64,000 bases of DNA, taken from Pseudolabrys taiwanensis (lineage in GTDB: Bacteria; Pseudomonadota; Alphaproteobacteria; Rhizobiales; Xanthobacteraceae). The stretch lies in assembly GCF_003367395.1 (NCBI RefSeq), contig NZ_CP031417.1, forward strand, positions 1,674,001 to 1,738,000. Direction: 5' to 3'. The notes beneath the pieces were generated by a model. That model had not been told where the DNA came from. It saw only the letters and a program-made list of their open reading frames with translations, and made no database searches. The translations under genes and the position numbers were made by a program. This document shows, one piece after another, positions 53,979 to 63,480 of this stretch; positions within the stretch are counted from its first letter, which is position 1; the number at the start of each line of letters is the position of its first letter.

Positions 53979-55076
53979 ATGCCGATCCTTGGAGGAACAC
54001 TGGCGCGCTATTTCGGGATGCGTTTCCTGAGCTCGGTGCTGCTCGTGTTCTTTGGCATTTTCGCATTGGTGGCGCTGCTCGACTACATCGAGCTGATGCG
54101 CCGCGCGAGCGACATCCCCAACGTGTCGCCGATCCTGGTCGCCAAAACCTCGCTCTTCCGCGTGCCGCAGGTGACCGAACGCATTATGCCGTTCTGCGTG
54201 CTGATCGGGGCGATGTCCTGCTACCTCAATCTGTCGCGGCGGCTTGAGCTGGTGGTAGCGCGCTCAGCGGGCATGTCGGCCTGGCAGTTCGTGTCTCCGG
54301 CGCTCGTGGTCGCCTTCCTGTTCGGCGCCATCGCCACCACGATCTACAACCCCGTCTCGGCCATCCTGCAGGAGCGCTCCAAGCGCTTCGAATCCGAGCT
54401 GTTTGGGCAAAACCCAGAGGCGATGACCAGCGTGGGCGGCGCCTTTTGGTTGAGCCAGCGCTCGCCGGAAGGCCAAGCCATCTTCAACGCCGCTTCCAGC
54501 CGCAACCAGGGCGTATCCCTCAGCGGCGTCACCATTTTCACTTTCGACACGGAAGGGCACTTCAAGAACCGAATCGAGGCACGCGCCGCCGAGCTGAAGG
54601 CCGAATCGTGGGAGCTCCAGGACGCGCACGTTTTCGCTTTGGGCGCCCGCCCGGCAAGTTACCCGCAGTATCAGCTCAAGACGAACCTCACACCCGAGCA
54701 AGTGCGGGAAAGCTTTGCCACGCCCGAGACCGTCCCATTCTGGGAATTGCCGTCGTATATCAAGATCGCGGAAAACGCTGGACTGCAGGCTTCAGGCTAT
54801 AGATTGCAGTTCCAGAAGCTTCTTGCCCGGCCCTTCATGATGGCCGCCATGGTTTTCCTTGCAGCGGCGGTCAGTTTACGTTTCTTCCGCTTCGGCGGGG
54901 TACAAAAGATGGTTTTAAGTGGCGTGGCCGCCGGCTTTCTGCTTTATGTTTTATCGAAGGTGACTGAAGACCTTAGCAAGGCCGAGCTGCTCCACCCGGT
55001 GGCGGCGGCTTGGGTTCCTGTGCTTGTGGGCGGTCTGACGGGGTTTATTGCGTTGTTGTACCAGGAGGACGGTTGA
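53979..55076 (+). CDS. lptG: LPS export permease LptG
   Basis: The 365-residue protein has the same topology as LptF, and the start GGTLARYFGMRFLSSVLLVFFGIFALVALLDYIELMRR is typical of LptG. The C-terminal helices include RPFMMAAMVFLAAAVSLRFFRFGG and GFLLYVLSKVTEDL. It forms the LptB2FG exporter with the preceding gene product. Its TGA shares a base with the lptD ATG. Confidence 0.95.
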   Translation: MPILGGTLARYFGMRFLSSVLLVFFGIFALVALLDYIELMRRASDIPNVSPILVAKTSLFRVPQVTERIMPFCVLIGAMSCYLNLSRRLELVVARSAGMSAWQFVSPALVVAFLFGAIATTIYNPVSAILQERSKRFESELFGQNPEAMTSVGGAFWLSQRSPEGQAIFNAASSRNQGVSLSGVTIFTFDTEGHFKNRIEARAAELKAESWELQDAHVFALGARPASYPQYQLKTNLTPEQVRESFATPETVPFWELPSYIKIAENAGLQASGYRLQFQKLLARPFMMAAMVFLAAAVSLRFFRFGGVQKMVLSGVAAGFLLYVLSKVTEDLSKAELLHPVAAAWVPVLVGGLTGFIALLYQEDG

Positions 55077-57550
55077 TGGCGGGGCTTCTTAGCACTCGTC
55101 CATCAGGGCACCGGCTGTCTCGCCGCGGTGCCGCCGGGATTGTTGCCGTCCTCAGCCTGCTGGTCTGCGGTGGATTGCTCGCGCCTGCGCCGATCGCCGC
55201 CCAGGAGCTGACCTTCCCTGTTCGTCCGGGACCGCTGCCCAAGTCGCCGTCCGCCGTCGAGCGCGCCAACTCGAAGCAGATGCTCGTGCAGGCCCGCGAG
55301 ATCAACTACGACTACACGAACAATCAGGTCTCGGCCGTCGGCAACGTCCAGATGTACTATGGCGGCGCGACCATCGAGGCCGACAAGGTCGTCTACGACC
55401 AGAAGACCAAGCGTCTGCGCGCCGAGGGTAACGTCCGCCTGACCGAGCAGGATGGCAAGGTCACTTACGGCCAGGTCATGGACCTGTCGGACGACTATCG
55501 CGACGGCTTCGTCGACTCGCTGCGCCTCGACACGCCTGACCAGACCCGTCTGGCCGCCGCCCGCGCCGAGCGTACCTCCGGCAACTACACGGTGTTCCAG
55601 AACGGCGTCTACACCGCCTGTGCCGAATGTAAGGACAACCCGAAGAAGCCGCCGCTCTGGCAGGTGAAGGCCGCCCGCATCATCCACGATCAGGGCGAGA
55701 AGATGATGTACTTCGAGGACGCACGCCTCGAATTCTTCGGCGCTCCCTTGATGTACTTCCCGTACTTCTCGGCGCCCGATCCGACGGTCAAGCGCAAGAC
55801 GGGCGTTCTGATGCCGAGCGTGGGCTCGAGCGGCAAGTTCGGCATGTCGCTCGAAGTGCCCTACTACTGGGCGTTGGCGCCGAACTACGACGTTACCTTC
55901 GCGCCAATGATCACGACGAAGCAGGGGCCGATGCTGCAGGGCGAATTCCGCCAGCGGCTGATGAACGGCGCATACTCGATCCGCGCAGCGGGCATCAAGC
56001 AGTGGGATCCGAACTACTTCGTCCGTAGCGACGGCACCTCGACGCCGGGCGCTCGTGATTGGCGCGGTAGCGTGGAGAGCTCCGGTCAGTTCGCGCTGAG
56101 CGACAAATGGACGTTCGGCTGGGACGCCATCGCACTTTCGGACAAGACGTTCCTGCAGGATTACAACCCGAACCTGTCGCGCTACCGGCAGGTCGATGCA
56201 CTGCAGACCGCGCTGACCGAAGGCGTGTCGCAGCTGTATCTCGCCGGCAAAGGCAACCGTAGCTATTTCGACGCGCGTAGCATTTACTATCTCGGCTTCT
56301 CGGAGGCCGATGCGCAGAGCCAGATCCCGGTCATCCATCCGGTAATCGACTACACGTACACCTTCGACCGCCCGATTCTCGGCGGCGAGGTCGGATTCAA
56401 CGCTAACTTCACCAGCCTTACCCGCAATCAAGCGAATTTCGACGCGATCTCGACGACCGCGCTCAATACCGGCGCGTGCGGCATCACCGCCGACCCTGCG
56501 CTCAAGACAACCAGCAACTGTTTGCTGCGCGGCGTTCCCGGCACCTACAGCCGCTTCTCGGCGGAGACCCACTGGCGGCGCACGATTACCGACCAATACG
56601 GCCAAGTCTTCACGCCGTTCGCGTCGGTCCGCGCCGACGCCGGCGCCATGCAGATCAAGAACGACCCGGGCGTGTCGAACTACATCGACACCGGCGACAC
56701 CAATCTGGTGCGCGCCATGCCGACGATCGGCCTCGAGTATCGCTACCCCTTCATCAGCGTGCAGTCCTGGGGCACGCAGACCATCGAGCCGATCGCGCAG
56801 GTCATCGCGCGGCCGAACGAGACCCAGATCGGCCGCTGGCCGAACGAAGACGCGCAGAGCCTGATCTTCGACGACAGCAACCTATTCAAGGTCGACAAGT
56901 TCTCCGGCTGGGACCGCGTCGAAGGCGGCGGCCGCGCCAACTACGGCGTGCAATACACGGCGCAGTTCAACAAAGGCGGCTTCGTCAACGCCCTGTTCGG
57001 ACAGTCCTATCAACTATTCGGCGAGAACTCCTATTCGTATGGCGGCACGACCAATACGGGCCTGAACAGCGGTCTCGACACGACACGCTCGGACTATGTG
57101 GCGCGCGTGTCGTATCAGCCGAACAGCATCTACAGCTTCACGTCCCGCTTCCGCTTCGACCACGATACGTTTGAGACCAAGCGCTTCGAACTCGAAGCCC
57201 GCGCGAACTTCGATCGCTGGACCGGCATGGTGCTGTACGGAGACTATGCTGCCCAGCCGGAACTCGGCTTCCTCAACCGCCGTCAGGGCATCTACGGCCT
57301 CGGCACGTACAAGCTCGATGCCAACTGGGTGTTGCTGGGCGGAGCCCGCTACGACATCAACGCCGAGAAGTTCGACCAGACCCGCATCGGCGTCGGTTAC
57401 GTCGACGATTGCCTCATCTTGGCCGTGAATTACATTACAAGCTATATTTACAGTGGCAACGTCACCAACAACCACACGATCATGCTGCAGCTGAGCCTGC
57501 GTACACTTGGCGGCACTTCGGTCACCCAAGCGGTCGGCAACGGACAGTAG
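55076..57550 (+). CDS. lptD: LPS-assembly protein LptD
   Basis: The 824-residue protein has a signal peptide (about 1-43, IAAQ-ELTF), then the N-terminal OstA jelly-roll (about 85-170, VSAVGNVQMYYGGATIEADKV), and a large LptD beta-barrel (about 320-810). It places LPS in the outer leaflet with LptE. Cysteines occur as CAEC near 182 and later C-x-x-x pairs (about 470-486) and DDC near 783, not in the E. coli arrangement. The start overlaps lptG (TGATG). Confidence 0.95.
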   Translation: MAGLLSTRPSGHRLSRRGAAGIVAVLSLLVCGGLLAPAPIAAQELTFPVRPGPLPKSPSAVERANSKQMLVQAREINYDYTNNQVSAVGNVQMYYGGATIEADKVVYDQKTKRLRAEGNVRLTEQDGKVTYGQVMDLSDDYRDGFVDSLRLDTPDQTRLAAARAERTSGNYTVFQNGVYTACAECKDNPKKPPLWQVKAARIIHDQGEKMMYFEDARLEFFGAPLMYFPYFSAPDPTVKRKTGVLMPSVGSSGKFGMSLEVPYYWALAPNYDVTFAPMITTKQGPMLQGEFRQRLMNGAYSIRAAGIKQWDPNYFVRSDGTSTPGARDWRGSVESSGQFALSDKWTFGWDAIALSDKTFLQDYNPNLSRYRQVDALQTALTEGVSQLYLAGKGNRSYFDARSIYYLGFSEADAQSQIPVIHPVIDYTYTFDRPILGGEVGFNANFTSLTRNQANFDAISTTALNTGACGITADPALKTTSNCLLRGVPGTYSRFSAETHWRRTITDQYGQVFTPFASVRADAGAMQIKNDPGVSNYIDTGDTNLVRAMPTIGLEYRYPFISVQSWGTQTIEPIAQVIARPNETQIGRWPNEDAQSLIFDDSNLFKVDKFSGWDRVEGGGRANYGVQYTAQFNKGGFVNALFGQSYQLFGENSYSYGGTTNTGLNSGLDTTRSDYVARVSYQPNSIYSFTSRFRFDHDTFETKRFELEARANFDRWTGMVLYGDYAAQPELGFLNRRQGIYGLGTYKLDANWVLLGGARYDINAEKFDQTRIGVGYVDDCLILAVNYITSYIYSGNVTNNHTIMLQLSLRTLGGTSVTQAVGNGQ

Positions 57551-57598
57551 TCACGGCGACGCAGACGCGCGTTTTTCGCTGGGGGGCGCCCAACGCGA

Positions 57599-58555
57599 AT
57601 GGATGAATCGATGCGGAAGACGAACTTCACCCCTGCCGCCCTTTGCCGCGCCGCGCGCGTCACGGCCGCGGCACTGGCGCTCGCGACCGTGATCCTGCCG
57701 GGCGTGAGCCGCGCCCAAGTCGTGGTCATCGCCAACGGCTCTCCGATTACCGAACTCGATATCCAGCAGCGCACCAAGCTGGCGGCCACCGGTGGTCAAA
57801 AGGCCCCCTCCCGCCAGGAGGTGATCCAGGACCTGATCGACGATCGGCTCAAGATCGCCAAGGCCCGCGTCTACGGCCTGGAGGTGAGCGATCGGGACGT
57901 CGACAACGCTTTCGAAAACCTGGCAAGCCGCCAACATCTCAACTCAGCGCAGTTCACGCAGATGCTGGAGCGTGCCGGCATCTCGGCGTCGGCATTGAAA
58001 GCGCGTATCCGCGCCGAGATGACCTGGAACCAGCTCGTTCGCGGCAAGTTCGCTTCCTCTTTGCAGGTCGGCGAAGCCGATATCGCCAGCGCGTTGAAGG
58101 ACAGCAAAGACAGCGACGCCCAGACGGTCGCCTACACCTACACGCTCTACCCGGTGACGATCGTGGTCCCACGTGGCGCGAGCCCCGGCGTGATTCAGGC
58201 CAAGCGCCAGGAAGCGGAGAACCTGCGCGGACGCTTCGCCAACTGCAATCAAGGTCTGGCGATGGCCCGCTCGCTCAGGGACGTCGCCGTGCGTGAGCCG
58301 GTCAGCCGTTCCTCGAGCGATCTCGCCCCGCAGTTGCGCGACATGCTCGGCGCCATGGAAGTCGGTCGTCTGACGGCGGCCGAAGTGACGCCCCAGGGCC
58401 TGCAGATGTTCGCGGTGTGCGCCAAGAAAGAAAGCTCGGCGGAATCGCCGGCCAAGCGCCAGGCGCGCGAGCAGATTTTGAACAAGCGCTTCGAAACGGA
58501 ATCCAAGAAGTATCTCGAAGAGATCCGCAAGCAAGCGATGATCGAGTACAAATGA
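57599..58555 (+). CDS. surA: SurA-like periplasmic chaperone
   Basis: The 318-residue protein has a signal peptide (about 1-39, SRAQ-VVVI), a SurA N-terminal chaperone domain (VIANGSPITELDIQQRTKLAA...RQEVIQDLIDDRLKIAKAR, about 40-170), then one parvulin-like region (about 180-285, ending EVGRLTAAEVTPQGLQMFAVC) lacking obvious catalytic residues, and a C-terminal helix. It escorts outer-membrane proteins such as LptD to BAM. It follows lptD by 48 bp, and its TGA overlaps the pdxA ATG. Confidence 0.88.
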   Translation: MDESMRKTNFTPAALCRAARVTAAALALATVILPGVSRAQVVVIANGSPITELDIQQRTKLAATGGQKAPSRQEVIQDLIDDRLKIAKARVYGLEVSDRDVDNAFENLASRQHLNSAQFTQMLERAGISASALKARIRAEMTWNQLVRGKFASSLQVGEADIASALKDSKDSDAQTVAYTYTLYPVTIVVPRGASPGVIQAKRQEAENLRGRFANCNQGLAMARSLRDVAVREPVSRSSSDLAPQLRDMLGAMEVGRLTAAEVTPQGLQMFAVCAKKESSAESPAKRQAREQILNKRFETESKKYLEEIRKQAMIEYK

Positions 58556-59580
58556 GCGACGGCCTGCCCCTGGCTTTGACCCTCGGCGAGCCCGCAGGCA
58601 TCGGCCCGGATCTTTCGCTGGCGGTCTGGCTCAAGCGGCGCACGCTGCACCTCCCTCCCTTCTATATCGTCGGCGATCTCGACTTCCTGGCCGAACGGGC
58701 GCGTTTGCTCAAGCTTGATGTTCCGCTGAAGCGCGTAGACCCGAATGAGGCCGCGTCGGTATTCGATCGCGCTCTGCCGGTTGTGTCGCTCGATGCACCG
58801 GTCACCGCCCGGCCGGGCAAGCCCGATGACACCAGCGCACCGGCGGCGATCGCATCGATCCGCCGAGCGGTCGCCGACGTGCTGGCAGGCGATGCCGCCG
58901 CGGTGGTGACCAATCCTATCGCCAAGAACGTCCTTTACCGTGCCGACTTCGCCGATCCTGGCCACACCGAGTTCCTGGCGCGGCTGGCGCAAGAGGCAAC
59001 GGGCCAAGCCGCGATGCCGGTCATGCTGTTGTGGGCACCGGAGCTGGCCGTGGTTCCCGTCACCATCCACATCCCGCTGAGGAATGTGATCGCCGAGCTG
59101 ACCACCGATCTCATCGTCCGAACCGGGCGCATTGTCGCGCACGACATGGAGCGGCGCTTCGGCGTCGCGCGGCCGCGACTTGCCGTCGCCGGGCTCAATC
59201 CGCATGCCGGCGAAGACGGCACCATCGGCGACGAAGACCGTGACATTGTCGCGCCCGCCGTGCGCCAACTGCAGGCAGACGGCATCGATGCGCGCGGGCC
59301 CCTGCCCGCGGACACCCTGTTCCATGATCGCGCGCGCGCGCTCTATGACGTCGCGCTGTGCATGTATCACGACCAGGCGCTGATCCCGATCAAGACGCTT
59401 GCCTTCGATCACGGCGTCAATGTCACGCTGGGTTTGCCCTTCGTGCGTACCTCGCCCGATCACGGCACCGCGTTCGGTCTTGCCGGCACCGGTACAGCCA
59501 ATCCGGCCAGCCTGATCGCGGCGCTGAAGCTGGCGGCGCGGCTCACCGAGTCGGCGCCCGCCCTCGTACCCGTCCAATAA
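58552..59580 (+). CDS. pdxA: 4-hydroxythreonine-4-phosphate dehydrogenase
   Basis: The 342-residue PdxA oxidises 4-phosphohydroxy-threonine in DXP-dependent PLP synthesis. It has [15 protein letters not shown] at the start, [24 protein letters not shown] with a metal-binding His, [34 protein letters not shown], and [15 protein letters not shown]. The surA-pdxA-rsmA order is the same as in E. coli. The start lies inside the surA stop. Confidence 0.96.
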   Translation: MSDGLPLALTLGEPAGIGPDLSLAVWLKRRTLHLPPFYIVGDLDFLAERARLLKLDVPLKRVDPNEAASVFDRALPVVSLDAPVTARPGKPDDTSAPAAIASIRRAVADVLAGDAAAVVTNPIAKNVLYRADFADPGHTEFLARLAQEATGQAAMPVMLLWAPELAVVPVTIHIPLRNVIAELTTDLIVRTGRIVAHDMERRFGVARPRLAVAGLNPHAGEDGTIGDEDRDIVAPAVRQLQADGIDARGPLPADTLFHDRARALYDVALCMYHDQALIPIKTLAFDHGVNVTLGLPFVRTSPDHGTAFGLAGTGTANPASLIAALKLAARLTESAPALVPVQ

Positions 59581-59581
59581 A

Positions 59582-60442
59582 ATGGCGCAGATCGACGACC
59601 TGCCGCCACTGCGCGAGGTCATCCGCCGCCACGGGCTGTCGGCAAAGAAATCCTTGGGCCAGAACTTCCTGCTCGATCTCAATCTGACGACACGCATCGC
59701 CCGCGCGGCCGAGCCGCTGGAGAGCGTCACCGCGGTGGAGATCGGTCCGGGTCCGGGCGGACTGACACGTGGCCTGCTGGCGCTCGGCGCCAGGCGCGTG
59801 ATCGCCATCGAGCGCGACGAGCGCGCGCTGGAAGCGCTGCACGAAATCGCGGCGCGCTACGAAGGGCGTCTCGACGTCATCGCCGGCGATGCGCTTGAAG
59901 TCGATGTCCGCGAAGCGCTCGGGCCCGAACGCGCGCGCGTGGTGGCTAACCTGCCCTACAATATCGCGACGCCGCTGTTGATCGGCTGGCTCACCGCCGA
60001 ACCGTGGCCGCCCTGGTACGACATGCTGGTGCTGATGTTCCAGCGCGAAGTCGCCGAGCGCATCGTTGCAAAGCCTGGCACCAAATCGTACGGCCGTCTC
60101 GCCGTGCTCGCGGGCTGGCGCACCGAAGCGAAAATCCTGTTCGACGTGGCACCTTCGGCGTTCGTGCCGCCGCCGAAAGTGACGTCCTCGGTCGTGCGCC
60201 TGACGCCGCGGCCGGAGCCATTGCCTTGCGATGCGACGGCTTTGCAGAAGGTCACCGAAGCGGCCTTCGGCCAGCGTCGCAAGATGCTGCGGCAGAGCCT
60301 CAAGGCGCTGGGCATGGATACCAACGCGCTGCTCGAGGCCGCCGGCATCGAGCCGACCGCGCGCGCGGAAGAGATCGACGTCGAAGGCTTCGTGACGTTG
60401 GCGCGGCTTTACGCGGCGCGCGACAGGAACGCTACGGCGTGA
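59582..60442 (+). CDS. rsmA: 16S rRNA dimethyladenosine transferase RsmA (KsgA)
   Basis: The 286-residue SAM methyltransferase dimethylates A1518/A1519 of 16S rRNA. Motifs: [14 protein letters not shown] at the start, SAM loop [14 protein letters not shown], and the catalytic [11 protein letters not shown] (motif IV). A helical C-terminal domain follows ([17 protein letters not shown]). It starts 1 bp after pdxA and ends 11 bp inside the convergent gmk. Confidence 0.96.
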   Translation: MAQIDDLPPLREVIRRHGLSAKKSLGQNFLLDLNLTTRIARAAEPLESVTAVEIGPGPGGLTRGLLALGARRVIAIERDERALEALHEIAARYEGRLDVIAGDALEVDVREALGPERARVVANLPYNIATPLLIGWLTAEPWPPWYDMLVLMFQREVAERIVAKPGTKSYGRLAVLAGWRTEAKILFDVAPSAFVPPPKVTSSVVRLTPRPEPLPCDATALQKVTEAAFGQRRKMLRQSLKALGMDTNALLEAAGIEPTARAEEIDVEGFVTLARLYAARDRNATA

Positions 60443-61103
60443 TGCTCTTGAGTTCGGTGAGCAGCTTGCCGACGAAGTCTTCCAGGTTACGCATCTTCAC
60501 GCGCTTGAGCCGCTCGGCCGTCAGGATCGCACGCAGGCGCGCGAAGCTCTTATTGAGATCGCGGTTGACCAGGATATAGTCGTACTCGTTCCAGTGCAGG
60601 AATTCTTCCGCCGCGTTCTTGAGACGCTTGGCGATGACGGCGTCGCTGTCCTCGGCGCGGCGCACCAGCCGCGACTTCAGTTCCTGTGCCGACGGCGGCA
60701 GCACAAACACCGTCACGACGTCGTCGCGCATCTTGTCGAGCAACTGCCGCGTACCCTGCCAATCGATGTCGAAGAGTACGTCGCGCCCTTCACTGAGCGC
60801 CTTCTCCACCGGATCGCGGGGCGTGCCGTAGTAGTTGCCGTGCACCTCCGCCCATTCCAGAAGCTCGTCGCGATCGCGCATGCGCTCGAACTGGCCTTTG
60901 TCGAGGAAGTGGTAGTGCACGCCCTCGATCTCGCTCTGTCGCTTCGGTCGCGTCGTCGCCGAGACGGACAGCTCCAGCTTGCCCGGATCGTCCTTGTTCT
61001 CCTGTTCAAGCAGATTGCGCGTCAGCGTCGTTTTGCCCGCGCCGGACGGCGAGGACAGCACCAGCATGATGCCGCGGCGGCTGATGTCGGCTTCGTCGCT
61101 CAT
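60432..61103 (-). CDS. gmk: guanylate kinase
   Basis: The 223-residue P-loop enzyme phosphorylates GMP to GDP. It has [17 protein letters not shown] (Walker A), [22 protein letters not shown] (GMP binding), and [10 protein letters not shown] (Asp of the catalytic region). Its ATG overlaps the yicC stop (ATGA), so the pair is co-translated. The 3' ends of gmk and rsmA overlap by 11 bp. Confidence 0.97.
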   Translation of the reverse strand: MSDEADISRRGIMLVLSSPSGAGKTTLTRNLLEQENKDDPGKLELSVSATTRPKRQSEIEGVHYHFLDKGQFERMRDRDELLEWAEVHGNYYGTPRDPVEKALSEGRDVLFDIDWQGTRQLLDKMRDDVVTVFVLPPSAQELKSRLVRRAEDSDAVIAKRLKNAAEEFLHWNEYDYILVNRDLNKSFARLRAILTAERLKRVKMRNLEDFVGKLLTELKSITP

Positions 61104-61987
61104 TCGAGGTTCTGCACCTGCTCGCGGAACTGCTCGACCACGCTCTTCAACTGCAGGCCGATATTGGTCAGCTCCACGTCGTTGGCCTTGGCCGTCAGCG
61201 TATTCGATTCGCGGTTGAGTTCCTGCGCCAGGAAATCGAGCCGGCGCCCTGCCGGGCCGCCTTCGGCGAGGAGCTTCTGCGCTTGCGCGACGTGCGAGGC
61301 GAGACGGTCGAGCTCCTCGCGGATGTCGGCCTTGGTCGCAAGCATGATCGCCTCCTGGTAGAGGCGATCGGTATCGAAGCGCTGTGACGTCGAGAGCAGT
61401 GCATTCACCTGTTCCGCCAGACGCGCCTTGATTGCTTCCGGCTTGCGTCCGGGCGCCGCTTCCGCCCGCGCGGCCAATGCCGCGATCTCGTCGAGACGCG
61501 TCGACAGCAATCGGCCGAGCGTCGCGCCTTCCTCCTGCCGCATGGCGGTGAGCGCCGCGAGCGCCGTTTCAAAGCCCGCGATGACGGCCTTCTCGGCGGC
61601 GCGACGATCTTCCTCGCGCTCGTCCTCTTCGGTAACTTCGATCACGCCCTTGAGCGCGAGAATGCCGTCGAGCGTCGGCGCCGCCGCATCCACCCTGCCG
61701 GTCAGATTGTGGATCGTCATCAGCACGGCGTTCAGCACCGGCTCGTTGATCTTCACCGTCGGCGCCACGCCTTTGCGCTCGACCGTGAGGTTGACGTAGA
61801 CGGTGCCACGCGAAAGCTTCTCGGTCGCACGCGCCCGCGCCGGCCCTTCCACGGCATCCCAGCCCGGCGGCAGACGAAAGCGGACGTCGAGGCCCTTGGC
61901 ATTGACCGACTTGATCTCCCAGCTCCAGGCGTAGGCACCGGTAACGCCGTGCCCACGCGCGAATCCGGTCATGCTAGACAAGGCCAT
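61100..61987 (-). CDS. yicC: YicC-family endoribonuclease
   Basis: The 295-residue protein starts LSSMTGFARGHG, has the conserved YicC N-domain (SWEIKSVNAKGLDVRFRLPPG), and ends with the DUF1732 domain (ADIREELDRLASHVAQAQKLL...LDFLAQELNRESNTLTAKAND-like, broken here for brevity). E. coli YicC degrades the RyhB sRNA. It is coupled to gmk and lies 76 bp downstream of mltG on the same strand. Confidence 0.93.
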   Translation of the reverse strand: MALSSMTGFARGHGVTGAYAWSWEIKSVNAKGLDVRFRLPPGWDAVEGPARARATEKLSRGTVYVNLTVERKGVAPTVKINEPVLNAVLMTIHNLTGRVDAAAPTLDGILALKGVIEVTEEDEREEDRRAAEKAVIAGFETALAALTAMRQEEGATLGRLLSTRLDEIAALAARAEAAPGRKPEAIKARLAEQVNALLSTSQRFDTDRLYQEAIMLATKADIREELDRLASHVAQAQKLLAEGGPAGRRLDFLAQELNRESNTLTAKANDVELTNIGLQLKSVVEQFREQVQNLE

Positions 61988-62063
61988 CGCGACATCCCGT
62001 GTTGCTTAAAAGCGCTGAAATCGCGCGGACCTTAGCGGCGGCCCCGCATCGTCACAAGGCGGC

Positions 62064-63341
62064 TCAGCGCCGATTGTTGTTGCGCCGGCCGTTGGCGGGT
62101 GGGGTCGTCGCCGGCGGCTCGACGATGGTGGGTCCAGACGGCGTCGGCGCCGGCGTGACGGTCGGCGGCGGCGCGGCGCCCTGTTCGATCGCCCGCAGCT
62201 TGGCGACGTTCTTCTGATGCTCGGCGTAGTTCTCAGAGAACACGTGACCGCCGGTGCCGTCAGCCACGAAATAAAGCTCCTTCGTGCGCGCCGGATTGGC
62301 GGCCGCTTCGAGCGAGGCCCGTCCGGGATTGGCGATCGGCCCGGGCGGCAGGCCTTCGATGACGTAGGTGTTGTACGGCGTCGGCTGCTCGATCTCGCTC
62401 TTCATGATCGGACGGCCGAGCGAGCCTTTGCCGCCGGTCAAACCGTAGATGATCGTGGGGTCCGACTGCAGCCGCATCTTGGCCTTCAGACGATTGATGA
62501 ACACGGCGGCGACCCGCGTGCGCTCGTCCGGCTTGCCGGTCTCCTTCTCGACGATTGAGGCGAGCGTCACCAACTGCTCCGGCGTCTTGATCGGGATATC
62601 CGGCATGCGCCGTTCCCACACCTCGGAGAGGACGCGCTTGTGGGCCTGCTGCATGCGCTGGATAAGCTGCTCACGGCTCATGCCGCGCGTGAACTTGTAG
62701 GTCTCCGGCAGCAACGTGCCCTCGCGGGGGATCTCCTTGATCTGGCCGGAGAGCGCGTCGGTCTCGAGCAGCTTGGCGACGATCTGCTCCGAAGTAAGCC
62801 CCTCGGCGATGGTCAAGGTGTGCTGCACCACCTTGTTCTCGATGATCGTGTCGACGACGTCGGCGACGCTGGCGCGCTTGTTGAACTGATACTCGCCGCT
62901 CTTGAGATCGCCGCGTGCCTTCAACGCGATCACGCCGCCCATGAACACGTAAGGCTGATCGATCACGCCTTCGCGCACGAGCAGGTCCGCGATGTCCTTG
63001 ATGCCGAGACCGCGGGGGATGTTGACGACCTTGTCCTCGACGAGCGGACCCGGCGCCTCGAAACGCTGCTTGCCGAAATAGAGGCCGGCGCCGACCGTCA
63101 CCGAGATCACGACCAGGATCATGAAGATCGCATTGCCTGCGATCACGAGCGGGTGACGGGCGCGCTTGGAATGCTTCTTCGGCGGCGGGATGCGCTCCGG
63201 CTCCAAAGCCACACGCGGGCTCTTGGGCACGGTCGGACGCGACGGCGGCACAGGCGCACCATTGCGATCCCCGTTCGGCGGCGGAGAGGAATTCACGCGC
63301 ACACCTCCGCTGTCAGGATAGGCCGGATCACCGTCACGCAT
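62064..63341 (-). CDS. mltG: endolytic murein transglycosylase MltG
   Basis: The 425-residue protein has a Pro/Arg-rich cytosolic N-terminus, one TM helix (about 66-90), a LysM-like region (VVNIPRGLGIKDIADLLVREGV) and the YceG catalytic domain, with catalytic Glu in LASIVEKETGKPDERTRVAAVFINRL. The C-terminus is a Pro/Thr-rich disordered tail ending NNNRR. It cuts nascent glycan strands in the inner membrane. The fabF-mltG linkage resembles E. coli, where pabC lies between. Confidence 0.94.
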   Translation of the reverse strand: MRDGDPAYPDSGGVRVNSSPPPNGDRNGAPVPPSRPTVPKSPRVALEPERIPPPKKHSKRARHPLVIAGNAIFMILVVISVTVGAGLYFGKQRFEAPGPLVEDKVVNIPRGLGIKDIADLLVREGVIDQPYVFMGGVIALKARGDLKSGEYQFNKRASVADVVDTIIENKVVQHTLTIAEGLTSEQIVAKLLETDALSGQIKEIPREGTLLPETYKFTRGMSREQLIQRMQQAHKRVLSEVWERRMPDIPIKTPEQLVTLASIVEKETGKPDERTRVAAVFINRLKAKMRLQSDPTIIYGLTGGKGSLGRPIMKSEIEQPTPYNTYVIEGLPPGPIANPGRASLEAAANPARTKELYFVADGTGGHVFSENYAEHQKNVAKLRAIEQGAAPPPTVTPAPTPSGPTIVEPPATTPPANGRRNNNRR

Positions 63342-63480
63342 ACCCCTGGTTCAAGTCCAGCCCCCCCGGACCCCGACCCGCTGCGGCGGGACCAGAAAAA
63401 TAGCAGAAGCTCCCGCACGTTAGAAAAAATTATGGCGAAAGCGGGGGGCGTATCACCAGGGAATTTCAGGCCGCCTGGTC

